Assembly: GCF_025993685.1 (NCBI RefSeq)
Contig: NZ_DAJPEN010000001.1
Location: forward strand, 620,001 to 684,000
Direction: 5' to 3'
From: Bacteroides mediterraneensis
GTDB lineage: Bacteria > Bacteroidota > Bacteroidia > Bacteroidales > Bacteroidaceae
DNA: 64,000 nucleotides
The translations under genes and the position numbers were made by a program. Under the pieces are notes generated by a model. The model ran no database searches. It was not told the DNA's origin and worked only from the letters and a program-made list of their open reading frames with translations. This document shows positions 16,216 to 26,231 of this stretch, in pieces. How positions within the stretch are numbered: position 1 is the stretch's first letter; each line of letters opens with the position of its first letter.

Positions 16216-19047
16216 ATGAGAAAAATTCTATTAATATTAATTGCTGTAATAAGCGTATCTTTTGTTACAGCCCAGGATTTGAAATTCTCGTCACTGAAAT
16301 GCGAAATGATGGAGTCTCCTATATCGGTTGATACATCTCATCCTACATTTTCATGGATAGTACAGGCTGAGGGCTTTGACAGAAGCCAGTCTGCATACGA
16401 GATAATAGTCGCAACTGATATCGACCGTCTCACATCCCATAAAGCAGATATGTGGAAATCGGGTAAAGTCAAGTCTTCGCAATCGGCTTTTGTGAGATAT
16501 ATAGGAAAAAATCTGAAACCTTTGACTTCTTATTATTGGATGGTAAGAATATGGGATGAAGATGGCAAGTCTTCCAAGTGGTCTGATCCGGCTAAGTTTG
16601 AGACAGGACTTATGGACGACGAATCACAGTGGCATGAAGCAAAATGGATAACTCTGAGCAATGATACCAGAAAGTCAGAACATCGTTTCCGTGAATTCAA
16701 GACAGGAGCAATGAAGGAACCTGTAATGGTTACAAGCCAGCCTGTGGGATATTTCAGAAACGAGGCTCTTCTGGATAAAGAGATAAAATCTGCCCGTGCA
16801 TATATTTGTGGTTTGGGATATTATGAACTTTATATCAATGGAAAGAAAGTAGGCGATCATGTTCTTGACCCGGCACCTTCAAATTACGACAAACAGGCCT
16901 ATTACGTGGCATACGATGTTACCGAGAATCTTTCTTCAGGAAAGAATACTTTGGGAATAATCCTTGGAAACGGTTTCTATGGACAGAATTTATCATGGAA
17001 AAACAATCCTGAAGCAGATAAAAACCTGTCTTTTGGTGTACCTGCTGCAAGAATGGTTGTTAAGGTGGAATATACAGACGGAACCGGCCAATATATTGTG
17101 ACTGATGGTGAATGGAAAAATTCAACGGGTCCGATAGTTTTCGATAATATTTATGGCGGTGAGATATATGATTCACGTTACAGCATCGAAGGATGGAACC
17201 GAAATGGTTATAATGATTCTCAATGGACAAATACTTCTGTTATAACTCCTGAAATTAAGAAAGTAAGCGCTCAGAATATGCCGCCTATCAGAGTTCTTGA
17301 AGAAATAAAACCAGTAAGGATGTTCAAGGCTTCAGATGGCAAATGGATTATCGATTATGGAAAGAACATTGCCGGATGGGTAAAGATTAAGGCGAACGGT
17401 AAGACCGGAGATGTACTTAAAATCAGTACATACGAGTGTCTGACACAAGATGGAAAGGATGTATTTGCCGGTTCTACCGGTGGAAGTGCAAATGGTATGG
17501 CACAGTGGTTCAATTACATTTTCAGTAGAAATGGAACAGAAGAATGGGAACCGCATTTTTCATACCACGGATTCCGTTATGCGAAAGTCGATGAAGGTAT
17601 AGAAGGCAAGCCGGCTGAAGATATGGTTACGGCTGTACTTGTTGCAACAGATATACAGCAGAATGGTAGTTTCTTATGCTCTGAACCACTTTATAATAAG
17701 ATGGACACAATAAGCCGTCTGACAATTGTAGATAATATACATGGTATTCCGGAAGATTGTCCGCACAGAGAGAAATGTGGCTGGTTAGGTGATGCACATG
17801 CATTTTGCGAATACGCTTTGTATAACTATGATATGCTTAATTTCTACAAGAAATACATGCAGGATATACGCACTCAGTGCCGTCCGTCTAAAGCAGGCGA
17901 TAAGTCCGGAAAAATATTTCGTGTTCCAACTATGATTGCTCCCGGTAAACGTACATCAAATGTCGCTCTTATTGACTGGGGAGTAGCTACAGTATATTTG
18001 CCTTGGTATAACTATATCCATTATGGAGATGACTCAATGATTAAGGAGTTCTATCCTACCATGAAAGAACTTATGGAGTATTACCTGACATTTAAGGATA
18101 AAGACGGTATTATGCAGAATGGTATGGGAGACTGGTGTCCTCCACTTTGGGATAGGAAGAATAATCCGTCAGCAATGGAATGTCATCCGGTAATATCTGC
18201 CAATGCCTATTTCTACGATGTCCTGGGTATAATGGCCCGTTTTGCAAAAATGAATGGTGATGATGATTATGCCAATAAGATGCAGACAGAACAGAAACAG
18301 CTTTTTGATGCTTTCAATAAGGCATATCTCAAACGCATACCATTGTCCGGTGCCTTATGGTACGGCAGTCAGACCGCTACCGTTATGGCCCTCCGTTTCG
18401 GCATGGTTCCCGAAGATAAGATTAAGGATGTAGTCGAAGGTCTGGTATACGATATTGAGGCTGTAAAAGGAATGCATCATGCAGTGGGAATACACGGTAT
18501 GCGATATATATATACAGTGTTGGCCGAGCATGGGTTTAGCGATCTTGCCCATACCATACTTACTATACCTACATTCCCAAGTCAGACCTATATTATGAAT
18601 TATGGCTTTACCACATGGCCTGAACGCCAGTTCTACTGGGATATGATGCCACAATTGTCGAACTCTCTTAATCACCCTATGCACAGTGGTTTTGCCGCAT
18701 ATTTCTACGAAATGATTGGAGGAGTGCAAAGCAGCCGTCAAGAGCCGGGGTATAAGGAATTCTGTGTCAATCCCGTTTCACCTTCGGGTATGACATTTGC
18801 CAAAGTTACAGTGCCAACAGTTTATGGAAATATTAAATCTGCATGGGAAAAGAAAGGTGATGAGTTCGTATTGAATGTGTCAGTGCCTTTCAATACCAAG
18901 GCTAATGTCAGTATATCTCAGAAACAATATGGCAGCTTGAAAATCAATGGTAAACAAGTGTCAGATATTCCTTCTATAAGATATGATTCGGAAAATCAGA
19001 TACTTATATTAGGTTCTGGCGATTATAAACTTATAACCAAGAATTAA
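16216..19047 (+). CDS. GH78 alpha-L-rhamnosidase, exported, second copy
   Basis: 943-residue GH78 enzyme with a signal peptide (MRKILLILIAVISVSFVTAQ). It has the same domain order as the 7966 gene: Fn3-like (HPTFSWIVQAEG, YYWMVRIWDEDG), carbohydrate-binding sandwich (ICGLGYYELYINGKKVGDH), catalytic barrel and C-terminal beta domain. The acidic catalytic loop reads EDCPHREKCGWLGDAH with Asp514, Glu519 and Asp526. The late catalytic Glu is likely in FTTWPERQFYW. It differs clearly from the 7966 protein in the loop (HREKCGW against QRDERLGW), so the two probably serve different linkages. It is 10 nt after the YhcH-like gene and 6 nt before a heparinase-like gene. Confidence 0.92.
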   Translation: MRKILLILIAVISVSFVTAQDLKFSSLKCEMMESPISVDTSHPTFSWIVQAEGFDRSQSAYEIIVATDIDRLTSHKADMWKSGKVKSSQSAFVRYIGKNLKPLTSYYWMVRIWDEDGKSSKWSDPAKFETGLMDDESQWHEAKWITLSNDTRKSEHRFREFKTGAMKEPVMVTSQPVGYFRNEALLDKEIKSARAYICGLGYYELYINGKKVGDHVLDPAPSNYDKQAYYVAYDVTENLSSGKNTLGIILGNGFYGQNLSWKNNPEADKNLSFGVPAARMVVKVEYTDGTGQYIVTDGEWKNSTGPIVFDNIYGGEIYDSRYSIEGWNRNGYNDSQWTNTSVITPEIKKVSAQNMPPIRVLEEIKPVRMFKASDGKWIIDYGKNIAGWVKIKANGKTGDVLKISTYECLTQDGKDVFAGSTGGSANGMAQWFNYIFSRNGTEEWEPHFSYHGFRYAKVDEGIEGKPAEDMVTAVLVATDIQQNGSFLCSEPLYNKMDTISRLTIVDNIHGIPEDCPHREKCGWLGDAHAFCEYALYNYDMLNFYKKYMQDIRTQCRPSKAGDKSGKIFRVPTMIAPGKRTSNVALIDWGVATVYLPWYNYIHYGDDSMIKEFYPTMKELMEYYLTFKDKDGIMQNGMGDWCPPLWDRKNNPSAMECHPVISANAYFYDVLGIMARFAKMNGDDDYANKMQTEQKQLFDAFNKAYLKRIPLSGALWYGSQTATVMALRFGMVPEDKIKDVVEGLVYDIEAVKGMHHAVGIHGMRYIYTVLAEHGFSDLAHTILTIPTFPSQTYIMNYGFTTWPERQFYWDMMPQLSNSLNHPMHSGFAAYFYEMIGGVQSSRQEPGYKEFCVNPVSPSGMTFAKVTVPTVYGNIKSAWEKKGDEFVLNVSVPFNTKANVSISQKQYGSLKINGKQVSDIPSIRYDSENQILILGSGDYKLITKN

Positions 19048-19053
19048 CACATA

Positions 19054-21084
19054 ATGAAAAAACTTTTATCAGCAATATTTATTGCAGCAGCCGGTATCAG
19101 TAGTGTATCGGCTGCAAAACTTCAACATCCTTGTTTGCTGTTTACTCAGGATGAAGTTCAGCAGATGCGTGAAAAATCACTCTCCACACAATGGCTTAAA
19201 GATATGCGTGAAGTGGTAGTAAAGGATGCCGATTCCATGCTCTCGCTTCAGACAGAACCATATCTTCTGGAGGATGAAAGCAAACATCTGTATTTTGGAA
19301 TAGCGGGTCGAGGTGTTCAGGTAAATGTCCTCAATTTAGCCCTTGCCGGTTATCTGACAGGTGAGCAGAAATACATTGAAAAAGCAAAAGAAGTCCTGTT
19401 GGCAGTTGTACGCCAGACAGAACCTGATAATAACAAGAATTGGGAACACCATCATCAGGCATCCGATGCCGCACAGGGAGTGGTTCTAGGTTATGACATG
19501 CTATATCCATATATGTCTGATTCAGAGAGGGCAGAAGTTTTGGATGAGATAGAAAAGTTCGGAAAGTATCTATACGTATCTGCCGGTGTATGGGGAACTT
19601 TTGATAAAGGCTCTACATCGTGCAATCACAATTCTGTACACCACGGAGCCTTGGGACTTTGTGCTCTTGTAACAGGCAGTCATCAGGAATGGCTTGACCG
19701 TGCCATACAGCGTACAGAGGGTTTCTACACATATTGTGCCGACGAGACTGGTTATGTTACAGAAGGACATCACTACCTTTCATACGGCTTTGGAGGCGCA
19801 TTCCCTTTTACCCAGGCTCTAAAGAATCTTACAGGTTATGATTTATTTGAGAAGTATAAGTCTCTGATAAGTCAGGCTGGTGAACAGATTCTTTGGAATC
19901 TTCTTCCGGATGGAGGTATGACTGTGTTGAACGACAGTTATAGCGCACCTGTAGGAGAGACTGTTGCATATAGTGCAATGCTTTTCAATAAACCACAGCA
20001 GCTATGGGCATGGCTTAAGTTTGCAGAAGACATTCCCGGACAGAAAGAAATGAACTATTATGAGAAAAGGGCAAAGTTTTATCTTGGTTTAAGCTATACA
20101 AAGCGAGGTAAATATTTCAGTGCCCCATACGGATTGCCTTATACACGGTTTTTCCTTTTCCTGCCTGATGCCAAATATACAGCAACAGAATCTCCTGAAG
20201 TAGGAAAAACTCCGTTGACGAAGGTTTTTCAGAGTGGACGGGTTTTTATGCGTAGCGGGTGGAACGATACAAATGACGCTCATGTCTCATTCACATCAGG
20301 ATATGACTTTCATCATGGACATAATCACCGCGATGAAAACTCTTTTACGTTCTATTCATTGGGTGAAACATTCATTAACGACCCTATTTATTGGCCGAAA
20401 TACAGCAACTGCCATTCTACACTTGGTATAGACGGAAAGGAACAGTTTGTTCAGTTTGGCGAGGTTTATAATCCTAAAGCCAGTATGACAGAAGGGCGGA
20501 TTCAGACAGTCCGTGAAGATGAAAACGGAGTTTTTGTACGTGGTGAGGCAAAAGGCGCATACGATTATAAAGAAGGTATAGACTATTCGAACAGAAAATT
20601 GTATTTTGTACGTAACGCTCCATATTCACCATACGTGATTTTCCGTGACGATGCAGCCATGCGTGATGCGTCTGAAGTTGAATTCGTCTCACGACTCATC
20701 ACTAAACCGGAACATAAAGTAACATCTGAAGGCAAAGCTGCAATTATTACCACTTCCTCAGGAGCTAAAGCCATGATACTTACATATAGTGGCGATGTAC
20801 AAATAAATGTTGTAAATGATGATATGAAAGGTGAGACATTCTTTGCACAGGTTAATGGAGGGGATTTCCTTTGTACGGATTATTTTAAACGACTCAGCTC
20901 TACTGTAACAGCTGTCAATCCGCGTTTCACTACTATTGTCATTCCATATTTTAAAAAAGAAGAACTGCCAACTATTGGAGTAGAACGACGTGCTGATGAT
21001 ATAATATGGACACTTAGTTTTTCTTCGGGTGAAAAACATTTAATTACTCTCACAGACTCAGACATATCAATAGATATAATTTAA
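19054..21084 (+). CDS. Exported heparinase II/III family protein (polysaccharide lyase)
   Basis: 676 residues with a signal peptide (MKKLLSAIFIAAAGISSVSA). The N-terminal half is a helical toroid (DEVQQMREKSLSTQWLKDM onward) with the putative active-site segments SCNHNSVHHGALG (Asn191, His192, His196, His197) and TEGHHYLSYGFGGAF (His239, His240, Tyr241, Tyr244). The C-terminal half is the heparinase II/III-like beta-sandwich with the hallmark DFHHGHNHRDENSFTFYSLG. Families with this layout include PL12, PL15, PL17, PL21, PL37 and PL40, several acting on ulvan, heparan or alginate. It is distinct from the 10707 protein. It is the last gene of the block, with a terminator 25 nt downstream. Lyase activity is likely; the substrate is inferred from context. 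Confidence 0.75.
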   Translation: MKKLLSAIFIAAAGISSVSAAKLQHPCLLFTQDEVQQMREKSLSTQWLKDMREVVVKDADSMLSLQTEPYLLEDESKHLYFGIAGRGVQVNVLNLALAGYLTGEQKYIEKAKEVLLAVVRQTEPDNNKNWEHHHQASDAAQGVVLGYDMLYPYMSDSERAEVLDEIEKFGKYLYVSAGVWGTFDKGSTSCNHNSVHHGALGLCALVTGSHQEWLDRAIQRTEGFYTYCADETGYVTEGHHYLSYGFGGAFPFTQALKNLTGYDLFEKYKSLISQAGEQILWNLLPDGGMTVLNDSYSAPVGETVAYSAMLFNKPQQLWAWLKFAEDIPGQKEMNYYEKRAKFYLGLSYTKRGKYFSAPYGLPYTRFFLFLPDAKYTATESPEVGKTPLTKVFQSGRVFMRSGWNDTNDAHVSFTSGYDFHHGHNHRDENSFTFYSLGETFINDPIYWPKYSNCHSTLGIDGKEQFVQFGEVYNPKASMTEGRIQTVREDENGVFVRGEAKGAYDYKEGIDYSNRKLYFVRNAPYSPYVIFRDDAAMRDASEVEFVSRLITKPEHKVTSEGKAAIITTSSGAKAMILTYSGDVQINVVNDDMKGETFFAQVNGGDFLCTDYFKRLSSTVTAVNPRFTTIVIPYFKKEELPTIGVERRADDIIWTLSFSSGEKHLITLTDSDISIDII

Positions 21085-21108
21085 TAATCTTTTTGTTATG
21101 TTCATCTG

Positions 21109-21141
21109 TCCGGAAATTCGGAACTTTTTATTCCGGATTTT
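21109..21141 (+). terminator. Rho-independent terminator after the first enzyme block
   Basis: TCCGGAA pairs perfectly with TTCCGGA across a 15-nt loop and is followed by TTTTC. It lies 25 nt downstream of the heparinase-like stop codon. Confidence 0.8.
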
Positions 21142-21212
21142 CGTACTTTCTTTATTGTATATTTCTGCCAAAATGAACAATAATTTATATAATGATATGA
21201 TATTACATTTTA

Positions 21213-21220
21213 ATGAACGA
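21213..21220 (+). promoter_or_regulatory. ATGAACGA motif upstream of the GH78 block
   Basis: Copy of the motif seen before the GH3 and GH106 blocks, here ATGAACGA followed by ATAC, 69 nt upstream of the GH78 start codon and after the 21109 terminator. It is a candidate operator. Confidence 0.4.
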
Positions 21221-21288
21221 ATACTGATTAAGAAACCAATGATTATAAATTTATAAATAATTAATGTAATAACGTAAATATCTTTGAA

Positions 21289-23613
21289 ATGAAAAAACAT
21301 CTTCTTTTCTTATTCTTATTTGTTGTAGCCAGTGCTGCGGCATCAGTTACTCCGAAATGGATTTGGATAGACAATAACGATGCTCCGAATACATGGGCAT
21401 GTTTCAGAAAAACATTAGACATAGACAATGTCCCTTCATCAGAAGTATATGCCGATATTGCTGTCGACAGTAAATATTGGTTGTGGGTTAATGGTCAACA
21501 AGTTGTTTTTGAAGGAGGCCTTGCCGGCTCTCCAAGTCAAGCAGGGAAATGGGACAGAAAGGCTAAGATTACACCAAGCAATACATGGTTTGAAAGAGTA
21601 AATATCCAGCCATATCTGAAAAAAGGTAAAAATGTCATTTCTGTTTTGGCATGGTATTGGGGTAGGGAAACCCATAAAGGTACATATATCAAGAAAAGAG
21701 GTGGTTTTTTGTTTTCATCTGAAATAAACGGTCAGGGCATTTCGTCGGATTCTTCATGGAAAGCAAGTCGCCATGTAGCATACGATACAACCGGATGTAC
21801 TGCTTCTAAAGCTATAGTTCCTTTCAAAATCAAGTATGACGCAAGAAAGAATATGAATGAATGGTTCATGCCTGAATACAACGATAGTCAGTGGACTAAA
21901 GCAGTTGTTCTTGGAAACAAAGGTGATGCGCCATGGCATAATTTGGTGGAAAGAAACTTCCCTAGACCTGTTAACCATGGGCTTTTGGAATATGCCAATG
22001 ATAAAGAACTTGGGTTCCCTTTCGATGGAAACGGTAAAACTGTGGTATGTAAATTGCCTTTCAATAAGCAGATTACACCGTGGCTTAAAGTAGAATCTCA
22101 AGGGGGTGATACAATATTTATAAGTACTGACAATCCTAAAAATGCCATAACAGCTCATTATATTACCCGTCCGGGCAGACAGACATTTGAGTGTTATTCA
22201 TGGATGAATGGTCACGACGTAAGATATACAGTTCCAAAAGGAGTAAAGGTTCTTTCTCTTAAATACAGATGGATTACTGTTGGTGAGATGGCCGGAAAAT
22301 TCCAGATAGATGATCCTTTTTATCAGAGGCTGTGGGATATGTGTTATAACACATTGTTTGTCTGTGCCCGTGATAATTTTATGGATTGCCCTGACAGGGA
22401 AAGAGCCTTGTGGATTGGTGATGTAGCCGACCAGACCAGCTATCTTTTCTATTCAATGGATGATGCCGGACGCAAGCTTCTGAGGATGGCAATCATATCT
22501 ACCATGTGTTTCAGCGATAATAAGGTAATCGGTGCCTTAGGTCCGCTTCGTGTTCGTGAACTTGTATGTCAGAGCCTTCAGTTTATAGCGCAGTGTATAT
22601 GGCCATACTATATAAATACAGGTGACAAGGCTACTCTGTCAGAAGTTTATCCTTTCGTATATGATTATCTTTCATTGTTTCCTATGAAGGAAAATGGTCT
22701 TCCTGAATATAGAAAAGGTAAAAGTCCGGATACATGGGACTGGCTTGACTGGGGTGTGAAAGGAACAATAGACAATGAACCAATTCAGGTAGCTTTCTAT
22801 TATATGGCTCTTGACAAGGCAAGAGAAATGGCATTGTTACTTGGTAAGTCCGATGATGTAAAATGGTATGAGGATAGAATGAAATCTATAAAGACTAATT
22901 ATGACAAGTGTTTCTGGCAGAATGGTTTCTATAGTTCAAATCCGGCAAAATTCAAGGATGACCGTGCAAATGCCATTGCCATAGTCTCAGGTGTGGCATC
23001 TTCGGATAAATATCAGCAGATTGTTGACAATGTTCTTACAAAGAATTATTATTCCAGTCCTCATTTCGAATGGATTGTAGAGGATGCAATGTGTATAGCC
23101 GGTGAATATGGAAAGGCTTTGGAGAGAATGAAAAAACAATACCAAAGCCAGGTTGACAATAAAAAGATGACAACACTTTATGAGTTTTTCCCTAAAGGTG
23201 GTTCATATAATCATGCCTGGAATGCTCCAAATGCCATATTGGCCAAATATATTTCGGGAATATATCCTACAAAACCGGGATGGAAGGAGTTTGTTGTAAA
23301 ACCTCATTTGGTTAATTTCAAATCAATAAAGCAGACAGTTCCTTCCGTCAAAGGTGATATTAGTCTTGAAGTTTCAAGTAATGAGAACACTAAGATAAAA
23401 CTTTCAACCCCGGATGATACTGAGGCTGTCGTTTACTTGCCTGTACCTGACGGTAAGACATATAAATATGTGTCACTTAATGGTCAGAAGATTTGGACAA
23501 AAGGAAAAGGTCTGTCCAGACAGGTTAGTGGTGTTGAGTTTATTGGTGAAGAAACAGGTTTTATAATCTTTAGGGTAAAATCTGGATCATGGACTATTGA
23601 AGGCATTATATGA
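21289..23613 (+). CDS. GH78-type alpha-L-rhamnosidase (variant catalytic loop)
   Basis: 774 residues with a signal peptide (MKKHLLFLFLFVVASAAAS). The N-terminal sandwich domain starts PKWIWIDNNDAPNTW and contains DSKYWLWVNGQ. The barrel carries MDCPDRERALWIGDVADQ, where Asp366, Glu371 and Asp378 correspond to the GH78 acidic residues, and later TTLYEFFPKGGSYNHAWNAPN with a probable catalytic Glu. The loop is DRERALWIGDVAD rather than the common RDERLGWTGDA, which defines a GH78 subgroup shared with the gene at 39868. Its last 78 or so codons recur as a decapitated copy at 26507-26733. It opens a new transcription unit after a terminator, and the IS4-like element lies 31 nt after its stop. Confidence 0.88.
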   Translation: MKKHLLFLFLFVVASAAASVTPKWIWIDNNDAPNTWACFRKTLDIDNVPSSEVYADIAVDSKYWLWVNGQQVVFEGGLAGSPSQAGKWDRKAKITPSNTWFERVNIQPYLKKGKNVISVLAWYWGRETHKGTYIKKRGGFLFSSEINGQGISSDSSWKASRHVAYDTTGCTASKAIVPFKIKYDARKNMNEWFMPEYNDSQWTKAVVLGNKGDAPWHNLVERNFPRPVNHGLLEYANDKELGFPFDGNGKTVVCKLPFNKQITPWLKVESQGGDTIFISTDNPKNAITAHYITRPGRQTFECYSWMNGHDVRYTVPKGVKVLSLKYRWITVGEMAGKFQIDDPFYQRLWDMCYNTLFVCARDNFMDCPDRERALWIGDVADQTSYLFYSMDDAGRKLLRMAIISTMCFSDNKVIGALGPLRVRELVCQSLQFIAQCIWPYYINTGDKATLSEVYPFVYDYLSLFPMKENGLPEYRKGKSPDTWDWLDWGVKGTIDNEPIQVAFYYMALDKAREMALLLGKSDDVKWYEDRMKSIKTNYDKCFWQNGFYSSNPAKFKDDRANAIAIVSGVASSDKYQQIVDNVLTKNYYSSPHFEWIVEDAMCIAGEYGKALERMKKQYQSQVDNKKMTTLYEFFPKGGSYNHAWNAPNAILAKYISGIYPTKPGWKEFVVKPHLVNFKSIKQTVPSVKGDISLEVSSNENTKIKLSTPDDTEAVVYLPVPDGKTYKYVSLNGQKIWTKGKGLSRQVSGVEFIGEETGFIIFRVKSGSWTIEGII

Positions 23614-23644
23614 TTTTATGAATTAGATTGATATTATTCAGCAC

Positions 23645-24962
23645 TACTGTCCCGTAAAAGTGGATAAATAGCTCTTTGAATTAATTGAAAAATAGTCAAT
23701 TACGCGGTTTTTTGAAATGAAAGGGACTTGATTTTGCAACTTTGCAGTCTAATACAAATGGCTGCTATGTTCCAAGCCAAATATGTATTCTCTCAATTAA
23801 CCGCTTTTCTGAACAGGACTTAGTTCAACAACTATGTTCGCAAGTATGATGGCAGCCGATATGTGAAGCATTTCACTTGCTGGAATCAGATGCTCGCGAT
23901 GATGTTTAGACAACTGAGTAACCATGAGAGTCTGCGAGACTTAATCGTTGCTTTCGAAGCGCATAGGGCTAAGCAATATCATCTTGGGTTAGGTCGTGAA
24001 CCGATAGCCAAGACAACTCTTGCGACAGCCAACCAGAACCGTGATTACAGACTTTTTGAGGAATTTGCATTTTATATGATGAAGGAAGCCTGCGAGAAGC
24101 GGACGACCAACATCCTTGACATTTCCGGAAAGGAATATGCGTTTGATTCAACAACGATTCCGTTATGTCTTGCAACATTCCCATGGGCAAAGTTCCAAGC
24201 AAGAAAGGAGGAGTGAAAGCTCATGTCTTATATGACATTGAAGCACAAGTTCCTGCTTTCTATACTGTAACCACTGCATCAAAGCATGATTCTACAGCAA
24301 TGTCTTCAATCCATTATGAACCAAATGCTTATTATATATTCGACAGGGCTTATGACTCCTTTAAAGAGCTCTATAGGATACATCTTACAGACTCTTTCTT
24401 TGTTGTCAGAGTCAAGACGAGCTTAAAGTATAAGACAGTCAAATGGAAGTGAAGATTACCAAAGAACATAATGACTGATGCGGAAGTGAAACTGAGCGGC
24501 TATCTCTCCGAGAAGAAATATCCTGAGTCATTCAGACTCGTCCGATATTACGATGAAGAAGATGACCGTGAGTTCACTTTTCTGACGAATGCGAAAAAAC
24601 TTTCTGCACTGGATATCGCCAATCTTTACAAGAAAAGATGGTTGATAGAACTGTTCTTCAAATGGCTCAAGTGGCACTCAAGATAAAGAAATTCTGGGGT
24701 ACGGCAGAGAATTCTGTTCGCATACAAATCAGTGTGGCTATTATCACATACTGTCTTGTGGCTTTTGTCCAACATGATATGAAGTTGAAACGCTCAACCG
24801 ATGAAGTTTTGCAAATTCTTAGTATATCATTGACTGACAAAACCCATTTGCGTGACCTGTTCGACAAGACTGATTTCAATGATATCAAAGAACTAAATGA
24901 TCCCCTGATTCCGGGGCTATTTGATTAATTGTTTAACTCGTCCCATTTTAGCGGAACACTAA
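23645..24962 (+). mobile_element. Degenerate IS4-family insertion sequence
   Basis: The ends are imperfect inverted repeats. The left end begins TACTGTCCCGTAAAAGTGG, and the complement of the right end begins TAGTGTTCCGCTAAAATGGG. Between them is a transposase gene broken by stops and frameshifts, so the copy is immobile. The right end stops 12 nt before the anSME start codon. I cannot identify a certain target-site duplication. Confidence 0.85.
23758..24928 (+). pseudogene. IS4-family transposase, broken
   Basis: The fragments together cover a full IS4-type transposase with a DUF4372-like N-terminus (KHFTCWNQMLAMMFRQLSN), the first catalytic Asp in YAFDSTTIPLCL, the second in YYIFDRAYDSF, and the C-terminal YREK signature YKKRWLIELFFKWLK, then IKKFWGTAEN. 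The damage is an in-frame TAG soon after the start (LNRT then stop), a frameshift near 24205 between PWAKFQA and PSKKGGVKAH, an in-frame TGA after VKWK at about 24450, and a frameshift near 24675 between FKWLK and LKIKKFWG. At least four lesions show an old insertion. Confidence 0.85.
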
Positions 24963-24974
24963 TGAATTGGATTT

Positions 24975-26210
24975 ATGAAACAACTATATGCACCCTTTGC
25001 CAGACCTTTATATGTAATGACAAAACCTGTTGGGGCGATATGTAATTTAGCTTGTGATTATTGCTACTATCTTGAAAAGTTAAATTTATATAAAGATGCT
25101 TTTAAACATGTGATGAGTGATGAACTATTGGAGCGTTTTGTTAAAGAATATATTGCTTCACAAACGATGCAGAAGGTACTTTTTACTTGGCATGGGGGAG
25201 AAACATTGATGCGTCCTCTCAGTTTCTATAAAAAGGCAGTAGAATTACAGAAAAAATATTCTGGAGGAAGGAGTATTGATAATTGTATACAGACCAATGG
25301 AACATTGCTTACAGATGAATGGTGTCAGTTTTTTAAAGTAAATAATTGGCTTGTGGGTGTTTCTATTGATGGACCGCAAGAGTTTCACGATGAATATCGT
25401 CGTAATAAGCAAGGACTTCCTTCGTTTATCAAAGTAATGCGTGGTATAGAGTTGTTGAATAAGTATGGAGTAGAATGGAATGCCATGGCTGTGGTAAATG
25501 ATTATAATGCTGATTACCCTGTGGAGTTTTATAATTTCTTTAAATCAATAGGCTGTCATTATATCCAATTTGCCCCTATTGTAGAACGAATTTTTAAGCA
25601 TAATGATGGGCGGCATTTGGCATCTCCTATACAAGATGGAGATAAGATGGCTGATTTTTCTGTAACTCCTGAGCAATGGGGAAATTTCTTATGTTGTCTT
25701 TTTGATGAATGGGTGAAAAATGATGTTGGGCAGTATTTTATTCAGCTGTTTGATTCTACCCTTGCTAATTGGGTTGGGGAACAGCCGGGGGTCTGTTCTA
25801 TGGCTAAAACATGTGGTCATGCAGGAGTTATGGAATTTAACGGTGATGTATATTCTTGTGACCATTATGTATTTCCAGAATATAAATTGGGTAATATCTA
25901 TCAAAAAACATTAGTAGAAATGATGTATGGAGACAGGCAGCAGGAGTTTGGGTTGATGAAACAGAAATCTTTGCCTACTCAGTGTAAAGAATGTGAGTAT
26001 TTATTTGCCTGCAATGGTGAATGTCCAAAGAATAGATTTGCTAAAACGATATCTGGAGAACCGGGACTTAATTATTTATGCAAGGGTTACTATAAGTTTT
26101 TCAAACATGCAGCTCCGTATATGGACTATATGAAAAAAGAATTGCTTGCAAAACGTGCGCCAGCCAATGTAATGGAAGCTATTAAAAAAAATCTTATAAG
26201 CAGAGATTAA
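24975..26210 (+). CDS. Anaerobic sulfatase-maturating enzyme (radical SAM, SPASM)
   Basis: Oxidises the active-site Ser or Cys of sulfatases to formylglycine in the cytoplasm before export, using S-adenosylmethionine and iron-sulfur clusters. The radical-SAM motif CNLACDYC (Cys23, Cys27, Cys30) follows VMTKPVGAI. Next come TWHGGETLMRP and SIDGPQEFHDEYR, and the C-terminal SPASM cysteines in CSMAKTCGHAG, YSCDHY, CKECEYLFACNGEC and LCKGYY. The 411-residue length is normal for anSME. All four sulfatases in the window have a Ser-type motif, which needs this class of enzyme. The gene is hemmed in by the IS4-like right end (12 nt upstream) and an IS256 stump (22 nt downstream), so it appears to have been brought in or relocated, and its native promoter may be lost. 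Confidence 0.95.
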   Translation: MKQLYAPFARPLYVMTKPVGAICNLACDYCYYLEKLNLYKDAFKHVMSDELLERFVKEYIASQTMQKVLFTWHGGETLMRPLSFYKKAVELQKKYSGGRSIDNCIQTNGTLLTDEWCQFFKVNNWLVGVSIDGPQEFHDEYRRNKQGLPSFIKVMRGIELLNKYGVEWNAMAVVNDYNADYPVEFYNFFKSIGCHYIQFAPIVERIFKHNDGRHLASPIQDGDKMADFSVTPEQWGNFLCCLFDEWVKNDVGQYFIQLFDSTLANWVGEQPGVCSMAKTCGHAGVMEFNGDVYSCDHYVFPEYKLGNIYQKTLVEMMYGDRQQEFGLMKQKSLPTQCKECEYLFACNGECPKNRFAKTISGEPGLNYLCKGYYKFFKHAAPYMDYMKKELLAKRAPANVMEAIKKNLISRD

Positions 26211-26231
26211 AAAAAGATTTTTTGATTTGTT

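Noticed and set aside
21279..21286. TATCTTTG as a promoter -7 element for the GH78 gene
   Set aside because: It fits the consensus but sits 2 nt before the start codon, so transcription would begin inside the signal peptide.
20758..21300. Minus-strand frames behind the heparinase-like gene and others across the window
   Set aside because: They are shadows of strongly coding + strand genes, with no recognisable domains or start context.
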